A stretch of DNA of 64,000 nucleotides, from assembly GCA_031379665.1 (NCBI GenBank), contig JANNFI010000080.1, forward strand, positions 38,334 through 102,333. The letters run 5' to 3'. The DNA is from SZUA-254 sp031379665. Its GTDB lineage: Bacteria; Bacteroidota; Ignavibacteria; UBA10030; SZUA-254. This document shows, piece by piece, positions 1 to 7,553 of the stretch (position 1 is its first letter; every line of letters begins with the position of its first letter). The notes under the pieces were generated by a model. That model was not told the DNA's origin. It made no database searches and was given only the letters and a program-made list of their open reading frames with translations. The translations under genes and the position numbers were made by a program.

Positions 1-234
1 GGCGAACGCCACCACCGAGCCGACCGAGAGGTCGAAGTCACCGGCGGCCAGACAGAAGAGCATCGTGCAGGCGATGATCCCCACCGTCGCGACAGAGAGG
101 GCAAGGCCGTTGAGGTTGACCCAGCTGAAGAAGTTCGGGACGAAGAACGAGACGAGGGCGAAGAGGATGAAGAACACGGCGATCATTCCAGTATTCCTCC
201 AGAGGGCACCGAGAGCGGTCACGGGGGCGGTCAT
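1..234 (-). CDS. araH: ABC sugar transporter permease, AraH-like (partial, cut by window edge)
   Basis: Inner-membrane permease subunit of an AraF/RbsB-type sugar ABC importer. Only the first 78 codons are present; the gene runs off the left edge. Seen: an ATG at 234, a short polar N-terminus, one long hydrophobic helix (residues about 16-35), then the family hallmark AGDFDLSVGS near residues 66-75, which matches E. coli AraH closely. It starts 31 bases after the binding-protein gene and shares its direction, so it is almost certainly the next gene of the same operon. The ATPase subunit (AraG-type) is not seen between binding protein and permease and would have to lie beyond the window. Substrate is inferred only from the neighbour. 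Confidence 0.85.
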   Translation of the reverse strand, partial: MTAPVTALGALWRNTGMIAVFFILFALVSFFVPNFFSWVNLNGLALSVATVGIIACTMLFCLAAGDFDLSVGSVVAFA

Positions 235-265
235 CGGTCAGCGGTTATCGATCTGCGATCGGCGC

Positions 266-1297
266 TCAGCGGAGTCCCTGTTCGGCGAGAACCTGCGTGA
301 ACGTGTCGCGGGTGATCAGGATGCCCGTCGTGTATGTTTCGCGGGGCGGTTCGACGCCGTCTTTCACCCAGCGATACATCATCTCGGCGGTGTCGAACCC
401 GTGCCGCTTCGGCGCGAGCAGGATCGACGCGAAAAATCCGGTCGGCGTAGTCTTTTCGAATTCGGCGATGCAGTCGGTGCCGTTGATGCCGATCGCGATC
501 ACGTTCGAGGCGTCGTACCCACGGCCCTCCATCGCCCGGACCGCGCCGAGCACGGCGTTGTCGTTGTTGCCGCAGACGAGCCAGCGTTTTACGCCAGCGC
601 GCCGGACCAGGAGCGAGTTCACCGCGTCAAACGCGCCGGGGATGTCGGCCACGCGCTGTGGAGCCTTGAAGACGTTCTCCGCCGGGAACCCGGCCCCGGT
701 GAGCGCCGCGATCGCGCCGTCGGTGCGTTCGCGGGTCGTCTGGAGCTCTTCCCACGTCGCCGCGCAGAGGGCCGTTTCCTTCGGGTCCCAGCCCCGCTTC
801 TTCATCTCGGCGAAGAGGGCAAGGCCGACGACCCGGCCGATTTCGGCCGCGGAGATACCGAGGTGGGGGACCTCCGTAATGAAGGCGCCGTCGGCGGAGA
901 CGAACCGGTCGTCCACACTCATCACCTTGAGCCCTTGCGCGCGCGCCTTCGCGACGATCGATGGACCGAGGCGGACATCGGGAGCGCAGATCACGAAGCC
1001 CTTCGCCCCCTGCGCCGCCAGGTTGTCGATCGCAGAAAGAACTTTTTCGCCGTCGGTCGCGCCGATCTTTATCAGTTCGAAGCCGAACGAATCCGCGCAC
1101 TGCTGGGCGAACTTCCACTCGTTCTGGAACCAGGGTTCGTCGGGCTGCTTCACGAGGAAGCCGATCTTCACTTTCTCTACTCCTGATTGAGAGTTCTGGT
1201 CGGAGCCGTCGCGGCCGGTGCACCCGGTGAAGAAGGCCGCCGCGCCGAGCGCCAAGACCAGGGCGATGGGGAGGGATTGTCGTACCGTTCGTCGCAT
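266..1297 (-). CDS. araF: periplasmic sugar-binding lipoprotein, AraF-like
   Basis: Solute-binding component of a sugar ABC importer. The chosen ATG (1297) gives a 26-residue lipoprotein signal ending in the lipobox FFTGC, so the mature protein is lipid-anchored. The mature part tracks E. coli AraF almost segment by segment: KIGFLVKQPDEPWFQNEWKF, GAKGFVICAPD, DIPGAFDA, LLVRRAGVKRWLVCGNNDN and GIGINGTD. E. coli AraF binds L-arabinose and also D-galactose and D-fucose, so galactose freed by the operon's galactosidases is a plausible ligand (inference). An alternative ATG at 1342 overlaps the stop of the upstream gene as ATGA and would add 15 residues before the signal; it may serve translational coupling. 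The permease gene follows after 31 bases. Confidence 0.9.
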   Translation of the reverse strand: MRRTVRQSLPIALVLALGAAAFFTGCTGRDGSDQNSQSGVEKVKIGFLVKQPDEPWFQNEWKFAQQCADSFGFELIKIGATDGEKVLSAIDNLAAQGAKGFVICAPDVRLGPSIVAKARAQGLKVMSVDDRFVSADGAFITEVPHLGISAAEIGRVVGLALFAEMKKRGWDPKETALCAATWEELQTTRERTDGAIAALTGAGFPAENVFKAPQRVADIPGAFDAVNSLLVRRAGVKRWLVCGNNDNAVLGAVRAMEGRGYDASNVIAIGINGTDCIAEFEKTTPTGFFASILLAPKRHGFDTAEMMYRWVKDGVEPPRETYTTGILITRDTFTQVLAEQGLR

Positions 1298-1338
1298 GTT
1301 CGCTTGTCGTTCAATGATAGTGAATCGCCGCAGGTCGT

Positions 1339-3402
1339 TCATTTCACTTCCCAAACTCTCACGAGGACCACGCCGTGGTGCGGAACCGTCGCCGTGAACC
1401 CACCGGAGGGGGTTTCGAGGTCCTTCTGCCTCCAGAGGTCGCGGACCCGAAGCTTTCCTCCGAACCCGAGCTCGGCCGCGGTGACGGAAATCTCGACCGG
1501 ACCATCCCCGTCCCAGCCGAAGTACCCGGCAGGGTCGCTGAATTCGTTCGCCGGGTAAAAGAGGCCGACCGCCTTCGATCCGTCTTCCATCTCCCTGACC
1601 CAGATCTCACGCCCGCCCTCGCGGCGCAGCAACGCACCCTGTTTCCCGAGCGGGTCCTGGTTCACTTCCAACACCTCGTCGTTGGTGAGCAGCCCGAGCG
1701 TGAAATCGTCGAGTCGGGCGAGGTCATTACCGAGCAGGAGCGGCGCCGCGAGGAGAGACCAGAGACTGATGTGCGTATATTGTTCGTCCGGGAGGAGCTG
1801 CGTCTGCCGTAGCTGCGGCCCCCATCCGACGAGCCCCACGACGAGCATATCCGGGTCGTTCCAGTGGCCGGGTCGGGCATAGGGCCGCCACCGGTCCTGG
1901 GAAAATCCGATCCTGCTCATACTCTCCCACGTGTCTCGGATGTCGCCGGTCGTCCTCCAGCATTGCGAAAGTGCGGAGAGTTCAGCCGCCGATTCGAACG
2001 GCGCGCTGTTTGATAAACTTAGCGCGATGTCGCGGCCGCTCGCCCTCAGTGCGTCGGCCATTTCCCTGACGTGCGGAACGTCGTTCGGGTTCCAGTCGTA
2101 CTTCAGGTAGTCGAAGCCCCACGCCGCCCACTGCCGGGCGTCGTTCACCGCGAAGGAATGTTCGCCGAACTCCCATCCCCTGTTGCGTCCCTTCTCGTAG
2201 TCAGTGTGCCGGAAGTCTTCGTTCGCTTCCCCCGCCGCAATCCAGTCGTACGTGCCGTCGGCGTTGTCGCCGGAGCTCCCGATGTGCCCCTCGTAACTCC
2301 CCTTCCAGGGCGTCGAGTAGATCCCGACTTTCAATCCGAGGGCGTGCACGGAATCCGCCAGCCCCTTCATGTCGGGGAATTTTCCGTTCCCCTGGATGCC
2401 GTTGAACTCGCCGCCTCGAACACCCTGCCACCCGTCGTCGATGTTGATGTAGTTCCATCCGTGGTCCCTCAGGCCTTTGTCGGCCATCGCGCGCGCCGAC
2501 GAGAGGACCTTTTCGGCGCTCACCGACCCTCCCCAACAATTCCAACTGTTCCATCCGAGCGGCGGCGTGAGCGAGATATCCTTTCCGGCGACTATTTTCA
2601 GGATCCGTGTGGCGGCGCCGAGGGAGTTCGTGGCGGTGAGTGTAACCCGGTGCTCGCCCGGAAACTGAAGCATCCCCGAGATCCTTCCCGAGGCAGCGTC
2701 GAGCGTGAGGCCAGCGGGAAGGTTGTCGGCTGAGAACGTCATCGGCCGGGTGCCGGTCGCCGGTATAGTATAGAGGATGGGATGGCCGGGGCGCGCTCCG
2801 AAGAGCGAAGCGCCGTTGATGAGGGGGGGCGGTGATGCGACCGGTGTCAGGATGTACGGTTCGCGGACCGGGGCAGGTGCGTCCGCGGTGAGCAGTGCGG
2901 CCGTGAGGTCCGGGTCCCCCTCGATACGGGCGTCGGCCCAGTCGGCGTGGTCGTAGTTGATGCCGTCTCCGGCGTCGGTCACGAGGAGTCCGAGCTTCTT
3001 GACGCCGGAGAGATCGACCACGACTCTTTTCGCCGCATCCCCGTGCGTCATTCGCCCGCTTTGCCAGAGCACTTTCCTGTCACCGAGCACGAAGAATTCG
3101 ACGCTGGCCGCCTTGTTGCGGGTTTCGTCGTCGACGCCGACCGAGGCGACGAACATCATCGCGTTGCCGTCGACGTTCAGAAGGAATGTGCTGAGCGCGT
3201 GCGTGCCCACCCCTCGTTCGAACGTCTTCCCGCCGATCGAGAGCGGATTGCCGTCCACCGATTTTCCCGCCTTCGGCGTGCTCCATCCGCATTTCATCAC
3301 GCCGAGGTCCGCCTGGTCGAGCCAGACCGCGTTCGACTGCGCCCGCCCCGATACTGTCGAGAGCACCAAGAGTGTGATCACGACTGCAAGACGGGAGCTC
3401 AT
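1339..3402 (-). CDS. secreted alpha-galactosidase, GH27, with N-terminal NPCBM domain
   Basis: Exo-acting alpha-galactosidase of family GH27 (retaining). Residues 1-21 are a signal peptide. Residues about 25-160 form an NPCBM-type carbohydrate-binding domain (WLDQADLG, GVGTHA). An Ig-like putative domain follows (about 195-270, GLTLDAASGRISG). The catalytic barrel starts at LTPPLGWNSWNCW near residue 278. The nucleophile Asp sits in LKYDWNPND (about 434) and the acid/base Asp in GHWNDPDM (about 512). Both catalytic motifs look intact and the length (687) suits an NPCBM-GH27 protein. The start overlaps the stop of the phosphatase gene by ATGA. It would remove terminal alpha-Gal caps; whether from N-glycans or other glycans cannot be read from sequence. 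Confidence 0.92.
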   Translation of the reverse strand: MSSRLAVVITLLVLSTVSGRAQSNAVWLDQADLGVMKCGWSTPKAGKSVDGNPLSIGGKTFERGVGTHALSTFLLNVDGNAMMFVASVGVDDETRNKAASVEFFVLGDRKVLWQSGRMTHGDAAKRVVVDLSGVKKLGLLVTDAGDGINYDHADWADARIEGDPDLTAALLTADAPAPVREPYILTPVASPPPLINGASLFGARPGHPILYTIPATGTRPMTFSADNLPAGLTLDAASGRISGMLQFPGEHRVTLTATNSLGAATRILKIVAGKDISLTPPLGWNSWNCWGGSVSAEKVLSSARAMADKGLRDHGWNYINIDDGWQGVRGGEFNGIQGNGKFPDMKGLADSVHALGLKVGIYSTPWKGSYEGHIGSSGDNADGTYDWIAAGEANEDFRHTDYEKGRNRGWEFGEHSFAVNDARQWAAWGFDYLKYDWNPNDVPHVREMADALRASGRDIALSLSNSAPFESAAELSALSQCWRTTGDIRDTWESMSRIGFSQDRWRPYARPGHWNDPDMLVVGLVGWGPQLRQTQLLPDEQYTHISLWSLLAAPLLLGNDLARLDDFTLGLLTNDEVLEVNQDPLGKQGALLRREGGREIWVREMEDGSKAVGLFYPANEFSDPAGYFGWDGDGPVEISVTAAELGFGGKLRVRDLWRQKDLETPSGGFTATVPHHGVVLVRVWEVK

Positions 3403-5036
3403 CTGAGCGTCACTTCATCGACGAACAACCACGCGGTTTTTCCCGCCGCCGAATGTCCGGGCGGGCACACTCCGATATTTTTCACGACCACCCGTAACCA
3501 ACGCTCCTGGAAACCCTCGAGGGATATTGTAAAACCCTGAGCGCCCTTGACGCTGTTCCGCATTTTCATCAGGTCGGAGGAGAGCTGGCGGACGGGCCGG
3601 AAATCCTTCCCGTCGGCGGAGGAGAAGAGTTCGGCGGATGCGGGGAGGAATATCCACGCCGCCGTGTCGTTCAGGCAGCCGATCGAAACGGAGGCGAGCT
3701 GTCGGGGCGAACCGAAATCGAGGAGGAGGTCGAGGTCGCCGCCGTCGAAGCCGAGCCAGCCCCCGTCCTTGTAGCTGTCAGTCCCGCGTTTGAGGTCGAC
3801 GAGTGTCGGGGCCCCAACGGCCGCATATTTTTCCGCAGGCGCGACTGCCAGTGAGACCGATTTGACGTCCCGGAGTACGATAACCTCACGGCGGGTCACG
3901 GCGCTCAAGCCCCTCCTGTCGACCGAGACGGCGCTCACGACCGACGGGGTGTCGACGACGACCGGGTCGCGGTAAACGGGCGAGCCGATGCCGGGGACCG
4001 ATCCGTCGAGCGTGTACCGGATGGGGACGTCGTCTTCCTTCGTGGACATCGTCACCCGTTGGGGTTCGAAGTAGATGCCCGATGCCGCTGCGATGCGTGG
4101 TCGCGGGATGTAGGATGTTCCCGTCCCCGAAAGGTCGAACGCTTCGAGCATCGGCTTTGCGATCCACGATTCGGGCTGCTTCAGGCCGAGCGCCCAGGCA
4201 ACGGTCGACGCTGTGTTGAAAGAGTTGTTCGGTTCCTGGAGGAGCCTGTCGACGATCGTTCCAGGTCCGGAGACGATCCAGGGGACTTCGATCTCGTCCA
4301 TACTCTCTCCGCCGTGCCCGTGCCCCACACCACCGTGATCGGTGATGACGAAGAAGAGGAGCGAATCGAACAGGCCCCCGGTTTTCAATTCCGCGAAGAG
4401 GGTGCCGAGGGCCTCGTCGACGTCGGTGACCGACTGCCAGTAGGCGTTTGTGCCGTGACCTGAATCGTGGCCGACGTCGTCGGCGTGTCCGATGTAGATG
4501 AAGGTGAACGCCGGTCGTTCGGTGAGGATCCAGGCGGCCGCCTTGCGGACCGTCTCGTGGTAATCCTTCGAAAACACCTCCGCATCCATGTACTTCGGGT
4601 TGTAGAAGTTCGCCAGCTCGTCCCAGTCATAGAACATCGCCGTTTTCCGGCGGGGCATCTGCTCCCTTACGACCTTGAAGATCGACGGGAAATAACCGTC
4701 GCCGTCACGTTCGACGGGCACCACCGTCGAATTCTCCCGCGTCCAACCGTTCCTGGTGATTCCGTGCTGTTCCGGGCCAGCACCGAGCAGCATCGAAGCC
4801 CAGTTCGGAGCGCTGACCGTGGGCATCACCGCCCGCGTGCCGAGAGAGAGGGCTCCCCTGCGGATCAGCGTGTCGATGTTCGGTGTGTGACTGAACTGAA
4901 GCCCCTCCGTCGAGAGCGCGTCGATGCCGATGACCACCACGCCGGCGGGCAGCGGTGGCCGGACGGCGTCCTGTGGAAATGCGACGGCGATGGGAATGAA
5001 GAAGAGCAGGAGGGAAATTGAAATCAGTACTCGCAT
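3399..5036 (-). CDS. secreted alkaline-phosphatase-superfamily phosphoesterase with CHB_HEX_C-like and discoidin-like C-terminus
   Basis: Type I phosphodiesterase/nucleotide pyrophosphatase-like enzyme. After a signal peptide (residues 1-19) come the superfamily metal and nucleophile motifs: VVVIGIDALS (Asp ligand), MPTVSAPNWASML (Thr/Ser nucleophile region), GHADDVGHDSGHG (Asp/His ligands) and FFVITDHGG (Asp-His). From about residue 330 the protein changes: a chitobiase C-terminal-like segment (PIRYTLDGSVPG) and a discoidin-like end (WLRVVVKN, AWLFVDEVTLR). This tail is visibly related to the tail of the GH20 enzyme of the same operon. Substrate unknown: a glycan phosphoester is plausible from context, nucleotide pyrophosphatase activity is the alternative. 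It follows GH35 after 66 bases and overlaps GH27 by ATGA. Confidence 0.82.
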   Translation of the reverse strand: MRVLISISLLLFFIPIAVAFPQDAVRPPLPAGVVVIGIDALSTEGLQFSHTPNIDTLIRRGALSLGTRAVMPTVSAPNWASMLLGAGPEQHGITRNGWTRENSTVVPVERDGDGYFPSIFKVVREQMPRRKTAMFYDWDELANFYNPKYMDAEVFSKDYHETVRKAAAWILTERPAFTFIYIGHADDVGHDSGHGTNAYWQSVTDVDEALGTLFAELKTGGLFDSLLFFVITDHGGVGHGHGGESMDEIEVPWIVSGPGTIVDRLLQEPNNSFNTASTVAWALGLKQPESWIAKPMLEAFDLSGTGTSYIPRPRIAAASGIYFEPQRVTMSTKEDDVPIRYTLDGSVPGIGSPVYRDPVVVDTPSVVSAVSVDRRGLSAVTRREVIVLRDVKSVSLAVAPAEKYAAVGAPTLVDLKRGTDSYKDGGWLGFDGGDLDLLLDFGSPRQLASVSIGCLNDTAAWIFLPASAELFSSADGKDFRPVRQLSSDLMKMRNSVKGAQGFTISLEGFQERWLRVVVKNIGVCPPGHSAAGKTAWLFVDEVTLR

Positions 5037-5058
5037 CCGGGGTTCACAATAGTATTAG

Positions 5059-5091
5059 TTGAGTATCGATTGAGTTTCGATTGAGTTTCGA
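5059..5091. repeat. three tandem 11-bp repeats (TTGAGTWTCGA)
   Basis: Three head-to-tail 11-mers, TTGAGTATCGA, TTGAGTTTCGA and TTGAGTTTCGA, lie in the only sizeable gap inside the first eight genes of the glycan operon, between GH35 and the phosphatase gene. They end 23 bases before the phosphatase ATG on the minus strand. An 11-bp period puts each copy on the same face of DNA, so a regulator site or a simple slippage array are both possible. No terminator-like hairpin is seen here. Confidence 0.8.
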
Positions 5092-5102
5092 TAGCGCTTC
5101 TG

Positions 5103-7553
5103 CTATTTTTTCCTGAACGGCTCCTGCCGGAGGTAGAAATTGAACCCTTTCACCTGACCAGGGGCCGTTCCTCTGCGGGGAAGATACGCAAACCCGCCGA
5201 CATTACGGAACCCACCGAGGTCCACCACGATGTGGTGGGGGTGGGAGGGCCTGGCCGAGCCCCACTGCGTGTGCCAGATCGATTCCCGGTCGCCGTCGAT
5301 GGCGTTTTCCGCGCGGCCGTCCTCGGCCACGAGTTCCTCGCTGTCGACCGTAATGATCTTCCATCCCTTCCGGTCGATCTTTTTCCCCTGTTCGTCGAGG
5401 AGGTAGAGTTCCGCCGCCGACGCGAAGGGATCGCCCCGCATCGACGAGAGGGATTCGAGAGCGAAATACCGGGCCTTCCGCGATTCAAATATGACGACCT
5501 GCTCGCTGTCGCCGGCGGCGAACGCACCCTGTCGGACGATGTCGGCGGAATCGAGAACGACGCGCCCCTCCCTCACGGGTGGGGGCGGGGCGTGTTTGTC
5601 GGCCTGCAGGCTGTCCAGGATCGGCTCCGTCAGTCCGCGCACCGTGCGAGCCCCCCTGTCTTCGATCTCGAAGACGACAATATCGTTCGTCCCTTCGTTC
5701 AGCCAGACACCGGGAAGATAGAGCGTCTGCTGCGGGCCGATCGACCAGAATCTGCCGAGGTTGTGGCCGTTCACCCAGACGCATCCCTTCCCCCATCCGC
5801 CGAAGTCGAGAAAGGTGTCGCCCGTTTTCGTGAGGGTGAACTCGCCGCGGTAGAGCGCCGGGACCTTGTCGACCATACCGGGCACGATATTAAACGACCG
5901 AACGTCCGCCATCGGCAACGGATAGATCCTCCATCCGGCGAGCGGAGCGCCGGCGAGGCGGACCTCCTTCGTGATCCCTTTCAGGTTATCCACCATCTCG
6001 CGACCGTAATTGATCCGGCCGCCGTTCTCAACGAGGATGTCGAGCAGGGCCGGCTGAGCGTTGGCGGGAATTCGGATCGAGCGTTGTTTGTGCCGGCGGT
6101 CGAGCGAACCTATTTTATTCCCGTCGAGGAGGACGACGGCGTAATCGCGCAGTTCGTCGATCGAGAGCTCGCCGCCGTTCCCGGGGTCGAGTGTGGTCCG
6201 GTAGAGGACGTACCCGGTTCCCTGTCCGATCATTTCCATCGGCAGCGGCGCGTCGGAGGTGACCGGTTCAGGGAGCTGGTCCAGGAGCGGGACGCTTTCA
6301 CCGAGGGTGATCGGCGCTATGGAGATGACGGAATTCGCTGGCGGCACTTCGGGTACGGCCGTCCCGGCCGGAAGGTGACGCAGGACCGCGTCACGAAGGG
6401 CGAAGTATTTCGGCGTCGGGCGGCCCGCCTCATCGAGGGGGGCGTCGTAATCGTAACTGGTGGGTTGCGGCTGGTAGTGGCCGCCGAAGTTCGCGCCGTT
6501 CGTGAAGCCGAAGTTGGTGCCGCCGTGGAAGACGTAGAGGTTCACCGAAATGCCGCCGGCGAGCAGGCCCTCGAACTTCGCCGTGTTCTCCTTCGCGCTC
6601 ACGACCGAATGCGCCTCACCCCAGTGGTCGAGCCAGCCGGGATAGAATTCCGGGGAGAAGAACGGCCCCGCCCCGTTGTTCCATTTCTTCACGGTGTCGC
6701 GGATCGACGCCGGGTTGTCGTCGCCGTTGATCGCCGGCAGGACGCCGGAAACGTATCCGTTCCTGCACTGCGACGGCCCGTCGGCGGTGAAGAGCGGAAC
6801 GTCGAAGCCGGCGGCGATCGTCTGGTCACGCACCGTCGCCATAAACGCCTTGTCGGAACCGAAGGAGCCGTACTCGTTCTCGACCTGGACCATCAGCACC
6901 GGCCCGCCCTTCGTCACCTGGAGGGGCGCGACCTCCTCACCGAATCGCTTCAGGTATCGACCCGACGCCTCGACGAAACGAGGGTCCATCCCGCGCACGA
7001 TCAACCCCTCGTTCCGGAGGAGCCACCAGGGGTATCCGCCGAAGTCCCACTCGGCGCACGCGTACGGGCCTGGGCGGACGATCACCCACAGACCCTCCTC
7101 ACCGGCGATCCTGATGAACGCGGCAATGTCGCGGCTTTCGGTGGTGAAATCGAACCGGCCGGAATCGGGTTCGTGGTAGTTCCAGAAAACGTACGTCGCC
7201 ACGGTGTTGAGCCCCATAGCGCGGGCCATTTTCAGCCGATGACGCCAATACTCGCGGGGGATCCTCGCGAAGTGCATCTCGCCCGCGATGATCTGGAACG
7301 GTTTTCCGTCGAGGAGGAAATCCTCATTCCCGAGCGTGAAGGTGCGAACCTCTCCCGCGCGGTACTCCGTTCCGCCCTGCGCCGGGGCGGTATCGTCCAG
7401 TGCGGGAGTCGTACCAGTCTGCGCGGGAGGTATTCCGTCCTGCCCGGGAGACGTTCCCTCCTGCGCGGCGGCGGGGCGGGCCATCGGAAGGACGATCAGG
7501 ATAAGGATGACAATGAGTCGTGCGAGGCGGGTTATCGTGTCGCGTGAGGTCAT
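5103..7553 (-). CDS. secreted beta-galactosidase, GH35
   Basis: Retaining exo-beta-galactosidase. Signal peptide residues 1-30, then a low-complexity linker of loosely repeated PAQ-G-T units (about 31-65). The GH35 barrel follows: FQIIAGEMHFARIP, NTVATYVFWNYHEP and VIVRPGPYACAEWDFGGYP. The acid/base Glu is in VQVENEYGSFG (about 225) and the nucleophile Glu in FFSPEFYPGW (about 302). C-terminal jelly-roll galactose-binding-like domains include GKGCVWVNGHNLGRFW, the usual family signature, and the final 120 residues look like a discoidin-type domain. Length (816) is typical for the family plus one extra module. The ATG overlaps the stop of the GH38 gene by ATGA. Expected role: removal of terminal beta-Gal from complex N-glycan antennae before hexosaminidase action. 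Confidence 0.95.
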   Translation of the reverse strand: MTSRDTITRLARLIVILILIVLPMARPAAAQEGTSPGQDGIPPAQTGTTPALDDTAPAQGGTEYRAGEVRTFTLGNEDFLLDGKPFQIIAGEMHFARIPREYWRHRLKMARAMGLNTVATYVFWNYHEPDSGRFDFTTESRDIAAFIRIAGEEGLWVIVRPGPYACAEWDFGGYPWWLLRNEGLIVRGMDPRFVEASGRYLKRFGEEVAPLQVTKGGPVLMVQVENEYGSFGSDKAFMATVRDQTIAAGFDVPLFTADGPSQCRNGYVSGVLPAINGDDNPASIRDTVKKWNNGAGPFFSPEFYPGWLDHWGEAHSVVSAKENTAKFEGLLAGGISVNLYVFHGGTNFGFTNGANFGGHYQPQPTSYDYDAPLDEAGRPTPKYFALRDAVLRHLPAGTAVPEVPPANSVISIAPITLGESVPLLDQLPEPVTSDAPLPMEMIGQGTGYVLYRTTLDPGNGGELSIDELRDYAVVLLDGNKIGSLDRRHKQRSIRIPANAQPALLDILVENGGRINYGREMVDNLKGITKEVRLAGAPLAGWRIYPLPMADVRSFNIVPGMVDKVPALYRGEFTLTKTGDTFLDFGGWGKGCVWVNGHNLGRFWSIGPQQTLYLPGVWLNEGTNDIVVFEIEDRGARTVRGLTEPILDSLQADKHAPPPPVREGRVVLDSADIVRQGAFAAGDSEQVVIFESRKARYFALESLSSMRGDPFASAAELYLLDEQGKKIDRKGWKIITVDSEELVAEDGRAENAIDGDRESIWHTQWGSARPSHPHHIVVDLGGFRNVGGFAYLPRRGTAPGQVKGFNFYLRQEPFRKK

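Noticed and set aside
5232..7547. 771-codon frame on the plus strand, antisense to GH35
   Set aside because: Composition is that of a GC-rich reverse-strand shadow; the sense strand encodes an intact enzyme with catalytic motifs.
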